Source of the DNA: Myxococcus stipitatus DSM 14675
GTDB taxonomy: Bacteria; Myxococcota; Myxococcia; Myxococcales; Myxococcaceae
Assembly (NCBI RefSeq): GCF_000331735.1
Contig: NC_020126.1
Coordinates: 6,218,501 to 6,282,500, forward strand
Direction: 5' to 3'
Length of the DNA: 64,000 bases
In this document: positions 38,227 to 46,150 of the stretch, piece by piece
Layout of the letters: each line of letters opens with the position of its first letter
How positions within the stretch are numbered: the first letter of the stretch is position 1
Notes under the pieces: generated by a model
Database searches by the model: none
What the model was told of the DNA's origin: nothing
What the model saw: only the letters and a program-made list of their open reading frames with translations
Translations under genes and position numbers: made by a program

Positions 38227-41199
38227 TCACTGCCCCAGCGTCACGTCACCTCGGGAGGGGACGTCCACCACCCGCACCTCGGGGCCGCCGGGTGTCTGCA
38301 CGTGGAACGCGCCCCACACCAGCGTGTAGCGGCCTGGGCGCAACCCCGTGACGACGACCTGCTCGGAGGTCGGCTGGTAGACGAGCTGCGCCCAGCGCGA
38401 GCGCAGCAGTTCCTGCGCGGAGGCACTCGCCGCCACGGCGACCTCTCCCGCCACCAGCCACAGGGCCTTGCCTCGCTCGGGAGTCTTCAACTGAATCGAC
38501 AGCGACGCAGTCCCCGGCGCGGGCCCCAGGTCGAGGCGCATCTCGGAGCCCTCCACCTGCGCGATCAACGCCTGCTCCCCGTTGGCCTCGCGCCCCGTGT
38601 TCAACAAGAAGCGGTAGTTGCCCGGGGATACCTCCACCGAGTAGCCCCCGTCCGGACCCGTGACGATGTGCACCGGCGAGGACCGGTCTCCGCTCATCGC
38701 CTGGACCTCGACGCCCGCGGCGGGCACACCTCCCGAGAGGAACACACGGCCGCTCAGCCGAGTGGCCTGCTTCAGCGTCAGCTCCACCGATGTCTGGGCG
38801 CCTCGCGTGAGCGTCTCCGTCGCGCTCAGCCGGCCCTTGCGCGCGCTCACCGCGTACTCCGCCACATAGGGCGGAGCCACCAGCGTGAAGCGGCCATCCG
38901 GGCCGGACATCACGGACTCATCACAAATCTCACAGGACACCACGGCGTCCGCCACGGGCGCGCCATTCATGTCCCGCACCCGCCCGGTGACGGTGGGCAG
39001 CCGCTCCAGCGTCAGGTCGCCCAGGTCCGGCGACGCGGGGCGGTCCACCGTCAAGGGCTCATACCCGGAGGCATCCACCGCGAAGATGACGCGGTCTCCC
39101 ATGGTGGAGAGCGGGAGCTCGAAGCGCCCATCGGGGCTGTCCACCACGTGCTCATCCATCCGGAAGTTGCGCACCGGGGCGCCATCCGTCCCCACCACGC
39201 GTCCCCGGAAGAGGTCGCGCTTCTTCAGCACCACCTTCACCGGAGGCCCGCCGGCCTTGCCCTCGGCGCGCGCCACCTGGTCATAGCCCGAGTGACGCAC
39301 CTCCAAGCGGTAGCCCCGGTCGGGCCGGAGCGAGCGGAACTCGAAGTGCCCTCGGGCGTCGCTCACGACAGGCTCCGCGCTGCGAGGCACCACCGACAGC
39401 GCGGCCCCCGTCACGGGAGTTCCTTGGGTGTCCACCACGTCTCCCGTGAGCGGAGCCCCTGGCTTCAGCTCCACCTCCAGCTCGAGCGTCTGCCCATCCA
39501 CCACCGTCACCTTGCGCGGGTCCGAGGCCAGGTAGTCCGGATGTGAAGCCATCAGCGTGTACGTCCCCGCGGGCAGTCCCCGCATGGGAACCACACCGTC
39601 GGGGCCCGAGGAGCGGTCACTCCGGAAGATGCCCTCCTGGTCCACCCAGAGCACCGCGTCCGCGCCCTCGACACGGCGGCCTTCGGAAGACACCGTCACC
39701 TCCACCGCGGCATGCCCCTCCAGGGGCAGCTCCACACCGGACGCGGGCGCGGTCACCTTCACCTCTCCGCCGCCCCACTCCGAGTGGTGCGCGTGAAGCT
39801 CGTACAACCCCGGCGTGGGGACACGCGCCACGAAGCGCCCATCGCCATCCGCGAGGACCGTGTCGCCCGTCGGCTGGACCAGCACGGACACCCGAGGCGC
39901 GGGCCGCCCGTACTCGTCCATCACCCGGCCGGTGATGAGCGTGGCCCGCGTGAGCTCCAGCTCGAGTGACGTCTCGCCCTTGGCCACACGCGCCGGCACC
40001 TGCGCTTCGAGGAAGCCCTCCGCCTTGCCTTCCACCAGGTAGTCGCCCACCGCCAGGGGTCCCAGCTCCACCAAGGCCCCCGTCGCCCCTCGCTCGCGGC
40101 GGACCAGCTCACCGCGCGACGTGAGCAGCGTCACCTCCGGGTTGGGCACGGGCTGCCCCGCCTCATCCAGCACGGAGACGAAGAGCTTCCCCGCGTCCTC
40201 CAGCTCCAGCGTCACCTGCGTGACGCGCTCGCTGAGCGTCAACGTGCGCGGTACCGAGCCCAAGCCCGGCGCCTCCGCCGTCACCATCAGCTCATCCGGA
40301 TACAGGCCCGTGAAGCGCACGACCTCGCCCTCGGTGCGCAGCTCCCGCGCGAGGTGGTCCGCACGCACGCGCACCGTCGCGGCCGCGGGCTTTCCATTTC
40401 GCGTGACCTGAACCTCCAAGGCGCGCGCGGGTGTCAGCTGCAAGCGGACCTGCTGTGGCCCTGCCTCCACGCGGGGCTCCACGACGGGCACGTACCCCTC
40501 CGCGGCGGCGAGGACGTAGAAGGGGCCTTCTCCCAGGCCCTCCAGCGCGAAGGCTCCGCTCCCGGTGGACTCCGCCTGGAACGGCAGCGGCACCCGGCGA
40601 GAGACGGCATACACGCGGGCCCCTGGCACCGCGCGGCCCGCGTCATCCACCACCTGCCCTCGGATGGAGCGCAAGGGCGGCAGGTACAGGTCCACCGGCT
40701 CTCCGGGTGCCGCACGGTCCCTCAGCGCCACGCCCATCCCAGGAGCACGGGCCCAGACGGAGAACGACACGCCCGCCAGGTGCTCGAAGCGGAAGCGCCC
40801 CTGTGCGTCGGTCATCACCGTGGCGCGTGCACTCAGGAAGCCGCGCTGCTGCTCGAGAAACGCCAGGGTATGGAGCGCGGACTCGCGCGCCGTGCAGGAC
40901 AGGAGCGCCTGGTCACAATCCTCGCAGCGGACATCCACCAGCGTCCGCTCCGCGCTGGACGACAGGGACACCTCCGCGCCCGCAACGGGCTTGCCCGACG
41001 CATCGAGCACGCGACCGGTGAGAGCGAGTCCCTCCTGCCCTTCGGAGGTCACGTCCACCGCCGAGAACTCCGGCAGCGGCTTCGCCACGGGCCCCGAGGA
41101 CACCGCGTCCTGAGTCCCGGTGTCCGAGCGAGACCACAGCCAGGCAGCCCCGGCCACCACCAGGGCCGACAACACCCCTATGAGAATCCAGTTGCGCAT
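38227..41199 (-). CDS. membrane-anchored protein with about ten carboxypeptidase-regulatory-like repeats
   Basis: 990 aa. N-terminal anchor WILIGVLSALVVAGAAWLW (residues 4-22), rest exported. About ten beta-sandwich repeats each start with a G-x-V-x-D-x-x-G-x-P-V pattern: LTGRVLDASGKPVAGAEV, IRGQVVDDAGRAVPGARV, LFVSVLDEAGQPVPNPEV, ITGRVMDEYGRPAPRVSV, LTGDVVDTQGTPVTGAAL, FRGRVVGTDGAPVRN, VTGRVRDMNGAPVADAVV and others. Two CxxC pairs (CEDCDQ, CEICDE) sit in repeats 1 and 9. No enzyme domain. Likely surface/periplasmic adhesion or scaffold; this is inference from the fold. Confidence 0.82.
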   Translation of the reverse strand: MRNWILIGVLSALVVAGAAWLWSRSDTGTQDAVSSGPVAKPLPEFSAVDVTSEGQEGLALTGRVLDASGKPVAGAEVSLSSSAERTLVDVRCEDCDQALLSCTARESALHTLAFLEQQRGFLSARATVMTDAQGRFRFEHLAGVSFSVWARAPGMGVALRDRAAPGEPVDLYLPPLRSIRGQVVDDAGRAVPGARVYAVSRRVPLPFQAESTGSGAFALEGLGEGPFYVLAAAEGYVPVVEPRVEAGPQQVRLQLTPARALEVQVTRNGKPAAATVRVRADHLARELRTEGEVVRFTGLYPDELMVTAEAPGLGSVPRTLTLSERVTQVTLELEDAGKLFVSVLDEAGQPVPNPEVTLLTSRGELVRRERGATGALVELGPLAVGDYLVEGKAEGFLEAQVPARVAKGETSLELELTRATLITGRVMDEYGRPAPRVSVLVQPTGDTVLADGDGRFVARVPTPGLYELHAHHSEWGGGEVKVTAPASGVELPLEGHAAVEVTVSSEGRRVEGADAVLWVDQEGIFRSDRSSGPDGVVPMRGLPAGTYTLMASHPDYLASDPRKVTVVDGQTLELEVELKPGAPLTGDVVDTQGTPVTGAALSVVPRSAEPVVSDARGHFEFRSLRPDRGYRLEVRHSGYDQVARAEGKAGGPPVKVVLKKRDLFRGRVVGTDGAPVRNFRMDEHVVDSPDGRFELPLSTMGDRVIFAVDASGYEPLTVDRPASPDLGDLTLERLPTVTGRVRDMNGAPVADAVVSCEICDESVMSGPDGRFTLVAPPYVAEYAVSARKGRLSATETLTRGAQTSVELTLKQATRLSGRVFLSGGVPAAGVEVQAMSGDRSSPVHIVTGPDGGYSVEVSPGNYRFLLNTGREANGEQALIAQVEGSEMRLDLGPAPGTASLSIQLKTPERGKALWLVAGEVAVAASASAQELLRSRWAQLVYQPTSEQVVVTGLRPGRYTLVWGAFHVQTPGGPEVRVVDVPSRGDVTLGQ

Positions 41200-41331
41200 G
41201 AATTCGTCACGCGGACCTTAACCCGCGGCCGGGCCGGCAACGGACGATTCCCTCGGGAAATTCCGCGCGAGTCCTCTCCCGGACGCTCTCGCCGCCACCC
41301 GTCCCCACGGGGCGACTTCGTCAGGTGCCCA

Positions 41332-41796
41332 TCACTGCTTCGTGTTCGAGTCGTCCTCGAGCGCGTCCAGCCGCTTCTCCACCTTCTCGAGGCGCTCATG
41401 GGTGGATTCGGCCACCGACCCCAAGAGCCGCGCCATGCGCCCCACGTTCGACTCCATGCGCTGGAGCCCGTCCGACAACGCCCGGACCTGGCCCACGGCC
41501 GACTCCATGGTCGTCATCATGGCGTCCATGTTCTCGCGCATGGCGTTCATGCTCTCGCGCATCGAGCCCATGTTCGTCAGCGTGGAGCTCATCGCCGACG
41601 CCAGGATACGCGTGTGCATCCGCGTGGACTGCATCTCCTCGCGAAGCTCCGCGACCTCCCCCATCAACCGCACCAGCACATCCCGACCCGCCGCCCGCGC
41701 CATTCGACCTCCCACCTGCTTTCGGCGGGACCTTGCCTGGGGGGTCTGACGTGTCCCGGCGGCGGAAGCGGATGGACGGCGGCTGCGCGGGCTCAT
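41332..41796 (-). CDS. coiled-coil protein, Met-rich heptads
   Basis: 154 aa. A basic N-terminus (MSPRSRRPSASAAGTRQTPQARSRRKQ is in part low complexity) is followed by a long coiled coil with heptad spacing and many Met (NMGSMRESMNAMRENMDAMMTT, MESNVGRMARLLGSV, HERLEKVEKRLDALEDD). It begins 8 bp after the PP2C gene stop, so it is co-transcribed and may be a partner or adaptor. An internal ATG giving MARAAGRDVLVR is a shorter start. Function unknown. Confidence 0.65.
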   Translation of the reverse strand: MSPRSRRPSASAAGTRQTPQARSRRKQVGGRMARAAGRDVLVRLMGEVAELREEMQSTRMHTRILASAMSSTLTNMGSMRESMNAMRENMDAMMTTMESAVGQVRALSDGLQRMESNVGRMARLLGSVAESTHERLEKVEKRLDALEDDSNTKQ

Positions 41797-41803
41797 GGTG
41801 TCG

Positions 41804-43081
41804 TCACTCCTCGGCGAACGGCTGGATGGCCTGGGCCACGGCCAGCTCCTGCCGAGCCTCGCTCAACTCGGAGTTCGTCGCACGCAGTCTGTCGCTCAGC
41901 ACCTGCACGAAGCTCCAGAGCATCTTCACCGCGAGGATGGACTCGCGCTTCATCAGGCCCATCAGGTCCGGACGCGAGATGACCATGGTGCGCGTGGGCT
42001 CCGTCGCGCGAACCGTCGCGGAGCGAGGCGCGTTGTCGATGAGCCCCATCTCCCCGAAGTGCCCGCCCGAGCGCAGCTCGGCGATCTCCACGCCGTTCTT
42101 CTCGATGGCCACCCGCCCTCGGATGACGACGAAGAGCTCCTCGCCAGGCTGGCCCTCCACCACGATTTCGCGCCCCGCGGGATAGGTGCGCGTCGTGGCG
42201 ATGGACAGCACCGCCGTCTGCTCCTTGTACGTGAGGTGGCGGAACAGCGGAATCTTGCGCAGCGCCTCCATCCGCGACTGCGCCTCGCTCGTCTCCTCGC
42301 TGGCCATGGCGGCGCTGTCGCCCGCCACCTTCACCACCACCGCGGTGATGTTGTCCTTGCCCCCGCGCTCGTTGGCGATGTCGATGAGCCGCTTGGGCAG
42401 GTCCGCCGGCGCCATGCCCGAGACGATGGGCAACATCTCCTCGTCCTCGACGTAGCCATGCAGGCCGTCCGAGCACAGGACGAACATGTCCCCCGGCATC
42501 AGGTCCACGATGAGCGTGTCCACCTGGACAGACTCCTGGATGCCCACCGCGCGGGTAATCACGTTGCGGTACTGCGACGTCGCCGCCTGCTCCTTCGTGA
42601 TGGTGCCCGCCTTGAGCTGCGCGGCCACCAGCGTGTGGTCCTCCGTGAGCCGGTGACACTGGCCATGGCGCACCAGGTACACCCGGCTGTCACCGACGTG
42701 GCCGATGACACCCTTGTTGCCGCCCACCGCCAGGCACACGAAGGTCGTCCCCATGCCTCGCTTGGTGGAGTCCGTCATGGCGGTCCGGTAGATGTCCGCG
42801 CACGCGCGCTGAACCGCCACCTCCACCAACGCCGCCGCCGCGGACCGGCTGTCCGCCGTGGGGTTGTTGCCCAGGTCCTTCAGCAGGTGCTTGTTCGAGG
42901 TGATGTGCTGCTTGACGACCTCGGTCGCCCGGTTGCTGGCGACCTCGCCCGCCGCGTGGCCTCCCATCCCATCGGCAACCACGTAGAGCCCGAGCGGCGC
43001 GTCCACCAGCATCGCGTCTTCGTTGTGCTGCCGCTTGCGGCCGACGTCGGTCAGTCCGAAGGCTTCTGTGGTCAAGGCCAC
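41804..43081 (-). CDS. PP2C-type protein phosphatase fused to a cyclic-nucleotide-binding domain
   Basis: 425 aa. PPM phosphatase residues about 1-255: RQHNEDAMLVD, VVADGMGGHAAGE, MGTTFVCLAV, HVGDSRVYLVR, CSDGLHGYV, GGKDNITAVVV, the metal-binding aspartates all present. From about 290 a CAP-like effector domain: IPLFRHLTYKEQTAVLS, EGQPGEELFVVIRGRVAIEKNG, GGHFGEMGLIDNAPRSATVRA. GTG 43081 has GGGAG 8 nt upstream. It would remove phosphate from Ser/Thr kinase substrates under second-messenger control. Paired with the FHA gene upstream. Confidence 0.93.
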   Translation of the reverse strand: MALTTEAFGLTDVGRKRQHNEDAMLVDAPLGLYVVADGMGGHAAGEVASNRATEVVKQHITSNKHLLKDLGNNPTADSRSAAAALVEVAVQRACADIYRTAMTDSTKRGMGTTFVCLAVGGNKGVIGHVGDSRVYLVRHGQCHRLTEDHTLVAAQLKAGTITKEQAATSQYRNVITRAVGIQESVQVDTLIVDLMPGDMFVLCSDGLHGYVEDEEMLPIVSGMAPADLPKRLIDIANERGGKDNITAVVVKVAGDSAAMASEETSEAQSRMEALRKIPLFRHLTYKEQTAVLSIATTRTYPAGREIVVEGQPGEELFVVIRGRVAIEKNGVEIAELRSGGHFGEMGLIDNAPRSATVRATEPTRTMVISRPDLMGLMKRESILAVKMLWSFVQVLSDRLRATNSELSEARQELAVAQAIQPFAEE

Positions 43082-43151
43082 CGCGAACACTCCCGTGTGT
43101 GACTGTAGGCGACTCCGCACGTTACGCAGGCCGCTTGAGACGTGGCAAGGC

Positions 43152-43664
43152 TCAGGGAGCCATCCTCGCGGCCAGCATCCTGACAAAGCCGCTTGGCGTG
43201 TAGAACACGAGCTCCACCTGACCGAACCGCATCCGTACGCCATCCTCCACGGACACGGCCTTGCGGGGGGTGAGGCGAACCCCGCCCAGCCACGAACCAT
43301 TCTTGGAGCCGGCGTCTGTTAGCAAGAATTTTGCTTGAGACTCGTCCCGGGCCAACCAGGCGTGGAAGCGGGACACACTGCTGTCATCCAACACCACGTC
43401 GTTGTTGCCCGTCCGCCCTACCGTGACGCCCCGGCCGAACGCGTTCGTCTGGGACTTGAGCACCGAGAATACCACGGGCTCCGTGGCCCCCAGCGTCGGT
43501 GGACCCGCGTTCGTCACCGTCTTCAGCCGGTACTCCTCCTGCTCCTCCACCCGCTCCCCCGCCAAGGCCGGGGTGAACACGAGCAACGCGGGCGGCAGAC
43601 GCCGCTCGAGGTCCCCTCGATTGCGCAGGTACCTCGATACGTGGGCGCTCAAGAGCTCGGGCAT
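43152..43664 (-). CDS. FHA-domain protein
   Basis: 170 aa. Forkhead-associated domain about residues 70-160 with complete phosphothreonine pocket: FGRGVTVGRTGNNDVVLDD (Arg), SSVSRFHAWLARD (Ser, His), DAGSKNGSWLGGVRL (Asn). Short N-terminal region without transmembrane segment. 70 bp before the phosphatase gene on the same strand; together they read and erase Ser/Thr phosphorylation, a common myxobacterial theme. No kinase lies in the window. Confidence 0.92.
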   Translation of the reverse strand: MPELLSAHVSRYLRNRGDLERRLPPALLVFTPALAGERVEEQEEYRLKTVTNAGPPTLGATEPVVFSVLKSQTNAFGRGVTVGRTGNNDVVLDDSSVSRFHAWLARDESQAKFLLTDAGSKNGSWLGGVRLTPRKAVSVEDGVRMRFGQVELVFYTPSGFVRMLAARMAP

Positions 43665-43712
43665 AGGGGGACGCGAGAGATGGGAATCCCGCGAGCCCAG
43701 TCTACGCCGACT

Positions 43713-44318
43713 TCACCGCCAATCCACGAACAACCCGAGCGACGGGCCACCCACATAGCCCCGGCCCAGGAAGCGCCGCTTGAGTCCGAAGGGCTCGCCG
43801 TAGCCGGCCGAGAGGCCCACGGCCATCTTCTCGAACTGGTAGCCCAGCTGGATGCGCCCCTCGACGATGCCGACCACGTTCTTGTCAGCGGGGGAGCCGT
43901 CGAAGTGGGCGCCGTAGAAGACAGGCCCGCCGGTGACCTGGAAGCCCCAGTGCACGCTGTTGGGGAGGTGGTTGCGGTAGCCGATGCCCACCTGCCCGGT
44001 GTGCTCGTAGTAGGAGCCGAGCTTCGTCTCCGGCTTGCCCGTCACGGGGTCCGGCATGGCGAGGCCCCACCCCAGTCCGCCCTCGAGCAGGAAGACGAAG
44101 GCGTCCTTCCGGTCCTGGAAGAAGGTCCACTGCCACTGCACCTTCAGGCGGGGGGTGATGAGGTCCTCCCGAAGCGACGCACCCAGCCACACACCCCGAG
44201 GCAGCAAGGAAGATGTCGGCGAGCGGTGCTCGCGGACCGGAGGGGCGTCGGTCTGCGCCTGGGCGGTGGGAACAAGACCCAGGGTCAAGGTCAACAGGGC
44301 GAGGAGCTTGCGGTGCAT
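43713..44318 (-). CDS. exported outer-membrane barrel-like protein
   Basis: 201 aa from ATG 44318 (GGGAAG 9 nt upstream); signal peptide KLLALLTLTLGLVPTAQAQ. The mature part alternates aromatic and small residues (LKVQWQWTFFQDRKDAFVFLLEGGLGWGLAM, IGYRNHLPNSVHWGFQVTGGPVFYG) and ends with LGLFVDWR, an aromatic-rich end typical of outer-membrane barrels. No family recognised. Located 48 bp before the FHA gene; an in-frame ATG at 44327 is possible. Confidence 0.65.
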   Translation of the reverse strand: MHRKLLALLTLTLGLVPTAQAQTDAPPVREHRSPTSSLLPRGVWLGASLREDLITPRLKVQWQWTFFQDRKDAFVFLLEGGLGWGLAMPDPVTGKPETKLGSYYEHTGQVGIGYRNHLPNSVHWGFQVTGGPVFYGAHFDGSPADKNVVGIVEGRIQLGYQFEKMAVGLSAGYGEPFGLKRRFLGRGYVGGPSLGLFVDWR

Positions 44319-44461
44319 GAGAGTCATCTTCCCGTCATGGAGCGGAGCGCTTGTCAACGAAGTGTTGGGTTGGCTATGACGCGTTCGTTACCTGCGGATG
44401 GGCACGGAGCCAGGCCATGTCTGGAGCCACCCGCCGTGGGGCACAAGGAGCGGGACACCGC

Positions 44462-44662
44462 ATGCCAGTCGTGACAGTCCGGGCCAGCAACAAGCAAAGC
44501 TCGGGAAAATTCGACACCTTGGTCCGCAAGGCCACGGAGAAAGCCTCCGACCTGCTGGAGCAGAGTGATCGAGTGCTCGTCGTCTACGAAAAGGGATGCG
44601 CGAGCATCTACTACGAGGGTGACAGCGCTCAGCCGCTCCCCTCCCCTGCTTCCCGCGCCTGA
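44462..44662 (+). CDS. small conserved-looking protein
   Basis: 66 aa from ATG 44462, with AGGAG 11 nt upstream. Sequence VVTVRASNKQSSGKFDTLVRKATEKASDLLEQSDRVLVVYEKGCASIYYEG reads as strand-helix-strand-strand, compact and charged, unlike shadow frames. No family recognised. 61 bp before the DUF4349 lipoprotein and may share its transcript. Confidence 0.5.
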   Translation: MPVVTVRASNKQSSGKFDTLVRKATEKASDLLEQSDRVLVVYEKGCASIYYEGDSAQPLPSPASRA

Positions 44663-44723
44663 GCGAGGGAACGCGAATCCCAGCAGGCGTGTCCAGAGAG
44701 GCACCTCTTCTCGAAGGACTTCC

Positions 44724-45371
44724 GTGGCGCGCCTGCTCCTCGTTGTCTCCGCCGTTGCTCTCGTTGCCTGCTCCACGAATCGCGCGCACGAGCGTTCCCT
44801 CGGCGCGAGCGATGCGTTGATGCAGAGCGCTCCGGGCTCCCTCACGGAGAACCGGTCCATCATCCATCGCGCCTCGGTGAACCTGGAGCGCGACGAACCC
44901 GAACAGGGCCCCGCCCAGGCCGTGGCGCTGGCGAAGGCGCACGGGGGGTATGCGCAGCAGGTCATGACCCGGGGGGCGGTGGTGCGCATCCCCGCTGATC
45001 GCCTGGAGAGCTTCCTGGCGGCGGTGCCGGCGTTGGGCACGGTGGAGAACAAGAGCATCTCCGCCGACGACGTGACGGAAGCGCACCGGGACCTGAAGGT
45101 GCGCCTGGACAACGTCACGCGCATCCGCGAGCGCTACCTGGAGCTGCTCCAGCGGGCCACCAGCGTCGAGGACACGCTCAAGGTCGAGAAGGAGCTGGAG
45201 CGCATCACCATGGAGTACGAGACGCTCAAGGCTCGCCTCCAGGGCATGGAGGCGGACATCGCGGTGTCCACCGTGTACCTGGACTTCCGGCGGCCCGTGA
45301 GGCCCGGTCCCGTGGGGTGGGTGTTCTATGGCCTGGGCAAGGCCGTGAAGTGGCTCATCGTCTGGGACTAG
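44724..45371 (+). CDS. DUF4349-type lipoprotein
   Basis: 215 aa from GTG 44724 (AAGGA just upstream). Lipobox in LLLVVSAVALVAC (Cys16). Central coiled-coil region VTEAHRDLKVRLDNVTRIRERYLELLQRA with the DUF4349 pattern GAVVRIPADRLESFLAAV before it; C-terminal hydrophobic segment WVFYGLGKAVKWLIVW could be a second membrane contact. Members are envelope proteins of unknown role. The 25-bp palindrome lies 12 bp after its stop. Confidence 0.78.
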   Translation: MARLLLVVSAVALVACSTNRAHERSLGASDALMQSAPGSLTENRSIIHRASVNLERDEPEQGPAQAVALAKAHGGYAQQVMTRGAVVRIPADRLESFLAAVPALGTVENKSISADDVTEAHRDLKVRLDNVTRIRERYLELLQRATSVEDTLKVEKELERITMEYETLKARLQGMEADIAVSTVYLDFRRPVRPGPVGWVFYGLGKAVKWLIVWD

Positions 45372-45383
45372 GCGCGGCCGCCC

Positions 45384-45408
45384 CCCTGTAACTGTGACAG
45401 TTACAGGG
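45384..45408. promoter_or_regulatory. perfect 25-bp palindrome, candidate enhancer (UAS)
   Basis: Left arm CCCTGTAACTGT (45384-45395), centre G, right arm ACAGTTACAGGG (45397-45408), twelve of twelve paired. No T-run follows, so it is a poor terminator. Its centre is about 108 bp upstream of the start predicted from the sigma54 element at 45479-45493, the normal distance for an enhancer-binding activator. Confidence 0.6.
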
Positions 45409-45478
45409 AAACCCGCTCGGGTACGCCGAAGTCGGGCCCCATCGTGACAAACCCGCGTGAACAGGCCCTCCAGGGGTC

Positions 45479-45493
45479 GGCACACGTTGTGCT
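45479..45493 (+). promoter_or_regulatory. sigma54 (-24/-12) promoter of the metal efflux operon
   Basis: GGCAC-ACGTT-GTGCT: GG at 45479-45480 and GC at 45491-45492 separated by exactly 10 nt; 9 of 10 positions match GGCAC-N5-TTGCT. Predicted start about 45504, 57 nt before the cupredoxin ATG. The operon's last gene encodes an NtrC-type activator carrying the sigma54-contact motif. Confidence 0.6.
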
Positions 45494-45560
45494 CTAGCGA
45501 GGCGCACTCACTGGATGCCGGACGTCTCCAAGGCATCCTCTCGCCTGGAGCCGCCGACCG

Positions 45561-45953
45561 ATGATGACGCGCCTGATGGGAGCCCTCGTCGCCCTCCCCT
45601 TGATTGCCGCTGCCCCGGCCCTCGCGAGCTCGGGAAAGAGCGCGGCCTCCGAGCAGAAGCCCGCCTCCGCCCCTGTCACCAAGAACGGCGTGCAGCTCGT
45701 GGACCTCACCGTGACCGCCAAGGGCTTCGAGCCCGCGAACGTCAAGGTCAAGGCAGGCAAGCCTGTCCGTCTGCTGATCACTCGCAAGACGGAGAAGACC
45801 TGCGCGACCGAGCTCGTCATGACGGAGCTAGGCATCAACCAGCCGCTGCCCCTGGACACGCCGGTGACCGTCGAGTTCACCCCGAGCGAGTCGGGCACGC
45901 TGCGCTACTCCTGCGCGATGGACCACATCAGCGGGCAGGTCACCATCCAGTAG
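45561..45953 (+). CDS. periplasmic cupredoxin-domain protein
   Basis: 130 aa. Signal peptide RLMGALVALPLIAAAPALA; cupredoxin fold VQLVDLTVTAKGFEPANVKVKAGKPVRLLI with potential copper ligands Cys81, Cys118, Met120 and His122 (EKTCATEL and YSCAMDHISG). The first Cys replaces the usual His of blue copper sites. GGAG lies about 10 nt before ATG 45561. First gene of the efflux operon; it may bind Cu(I)/Ag(I) in the periplasm and hand it to the CusCBA-like pump, inferred from the fold and position. Confidence 0.82.
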   Translation: MMTRLMGALVALPLIAAAPALASSGKSAASEQKPASAPVTKNGVQLVDLTVTAKGFEPANVKVKAGKPVRLLITRKTEKTCATELVMTELGINQPLPLDTPVTVEFTPSESGTLRYSCAMDHISGQVTIQ

Positions 45954-46150
45954 CCCTCGCGGCCGCGCCGCGTTGATGCGCCGCGCACAGCTCCCCGGCC
46001 TGCGTCCTCGAGCAGGCCTGGCACGCCCGCTCGGGTGTGATGTTCACGGTTACACCCTGGCGCCCCCGTCGACACCGCCGTGCGGCCCTCCCCGCTTGCC
46101 CCACGGTCCAGGCCCAGCTCCCCTCTCCTGTCGTGCGCCCACCTCTCGAC

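Noticed and set aside
45384..45408. The 25-bp palindrome as a terminator of the DUF4349 gene
   Set aside because: Close to the stop codon, but no T-run on either strand; the enhancer reading fits the sigma54 element better, though a dual role is not excluded.
46033..46057. GGGTGT and ACACCC inverted repeat between the cupredoxin gene and cusC
   Set aside because: Six-bp arms with no further pairing; could be chance in GC-rich DNA.
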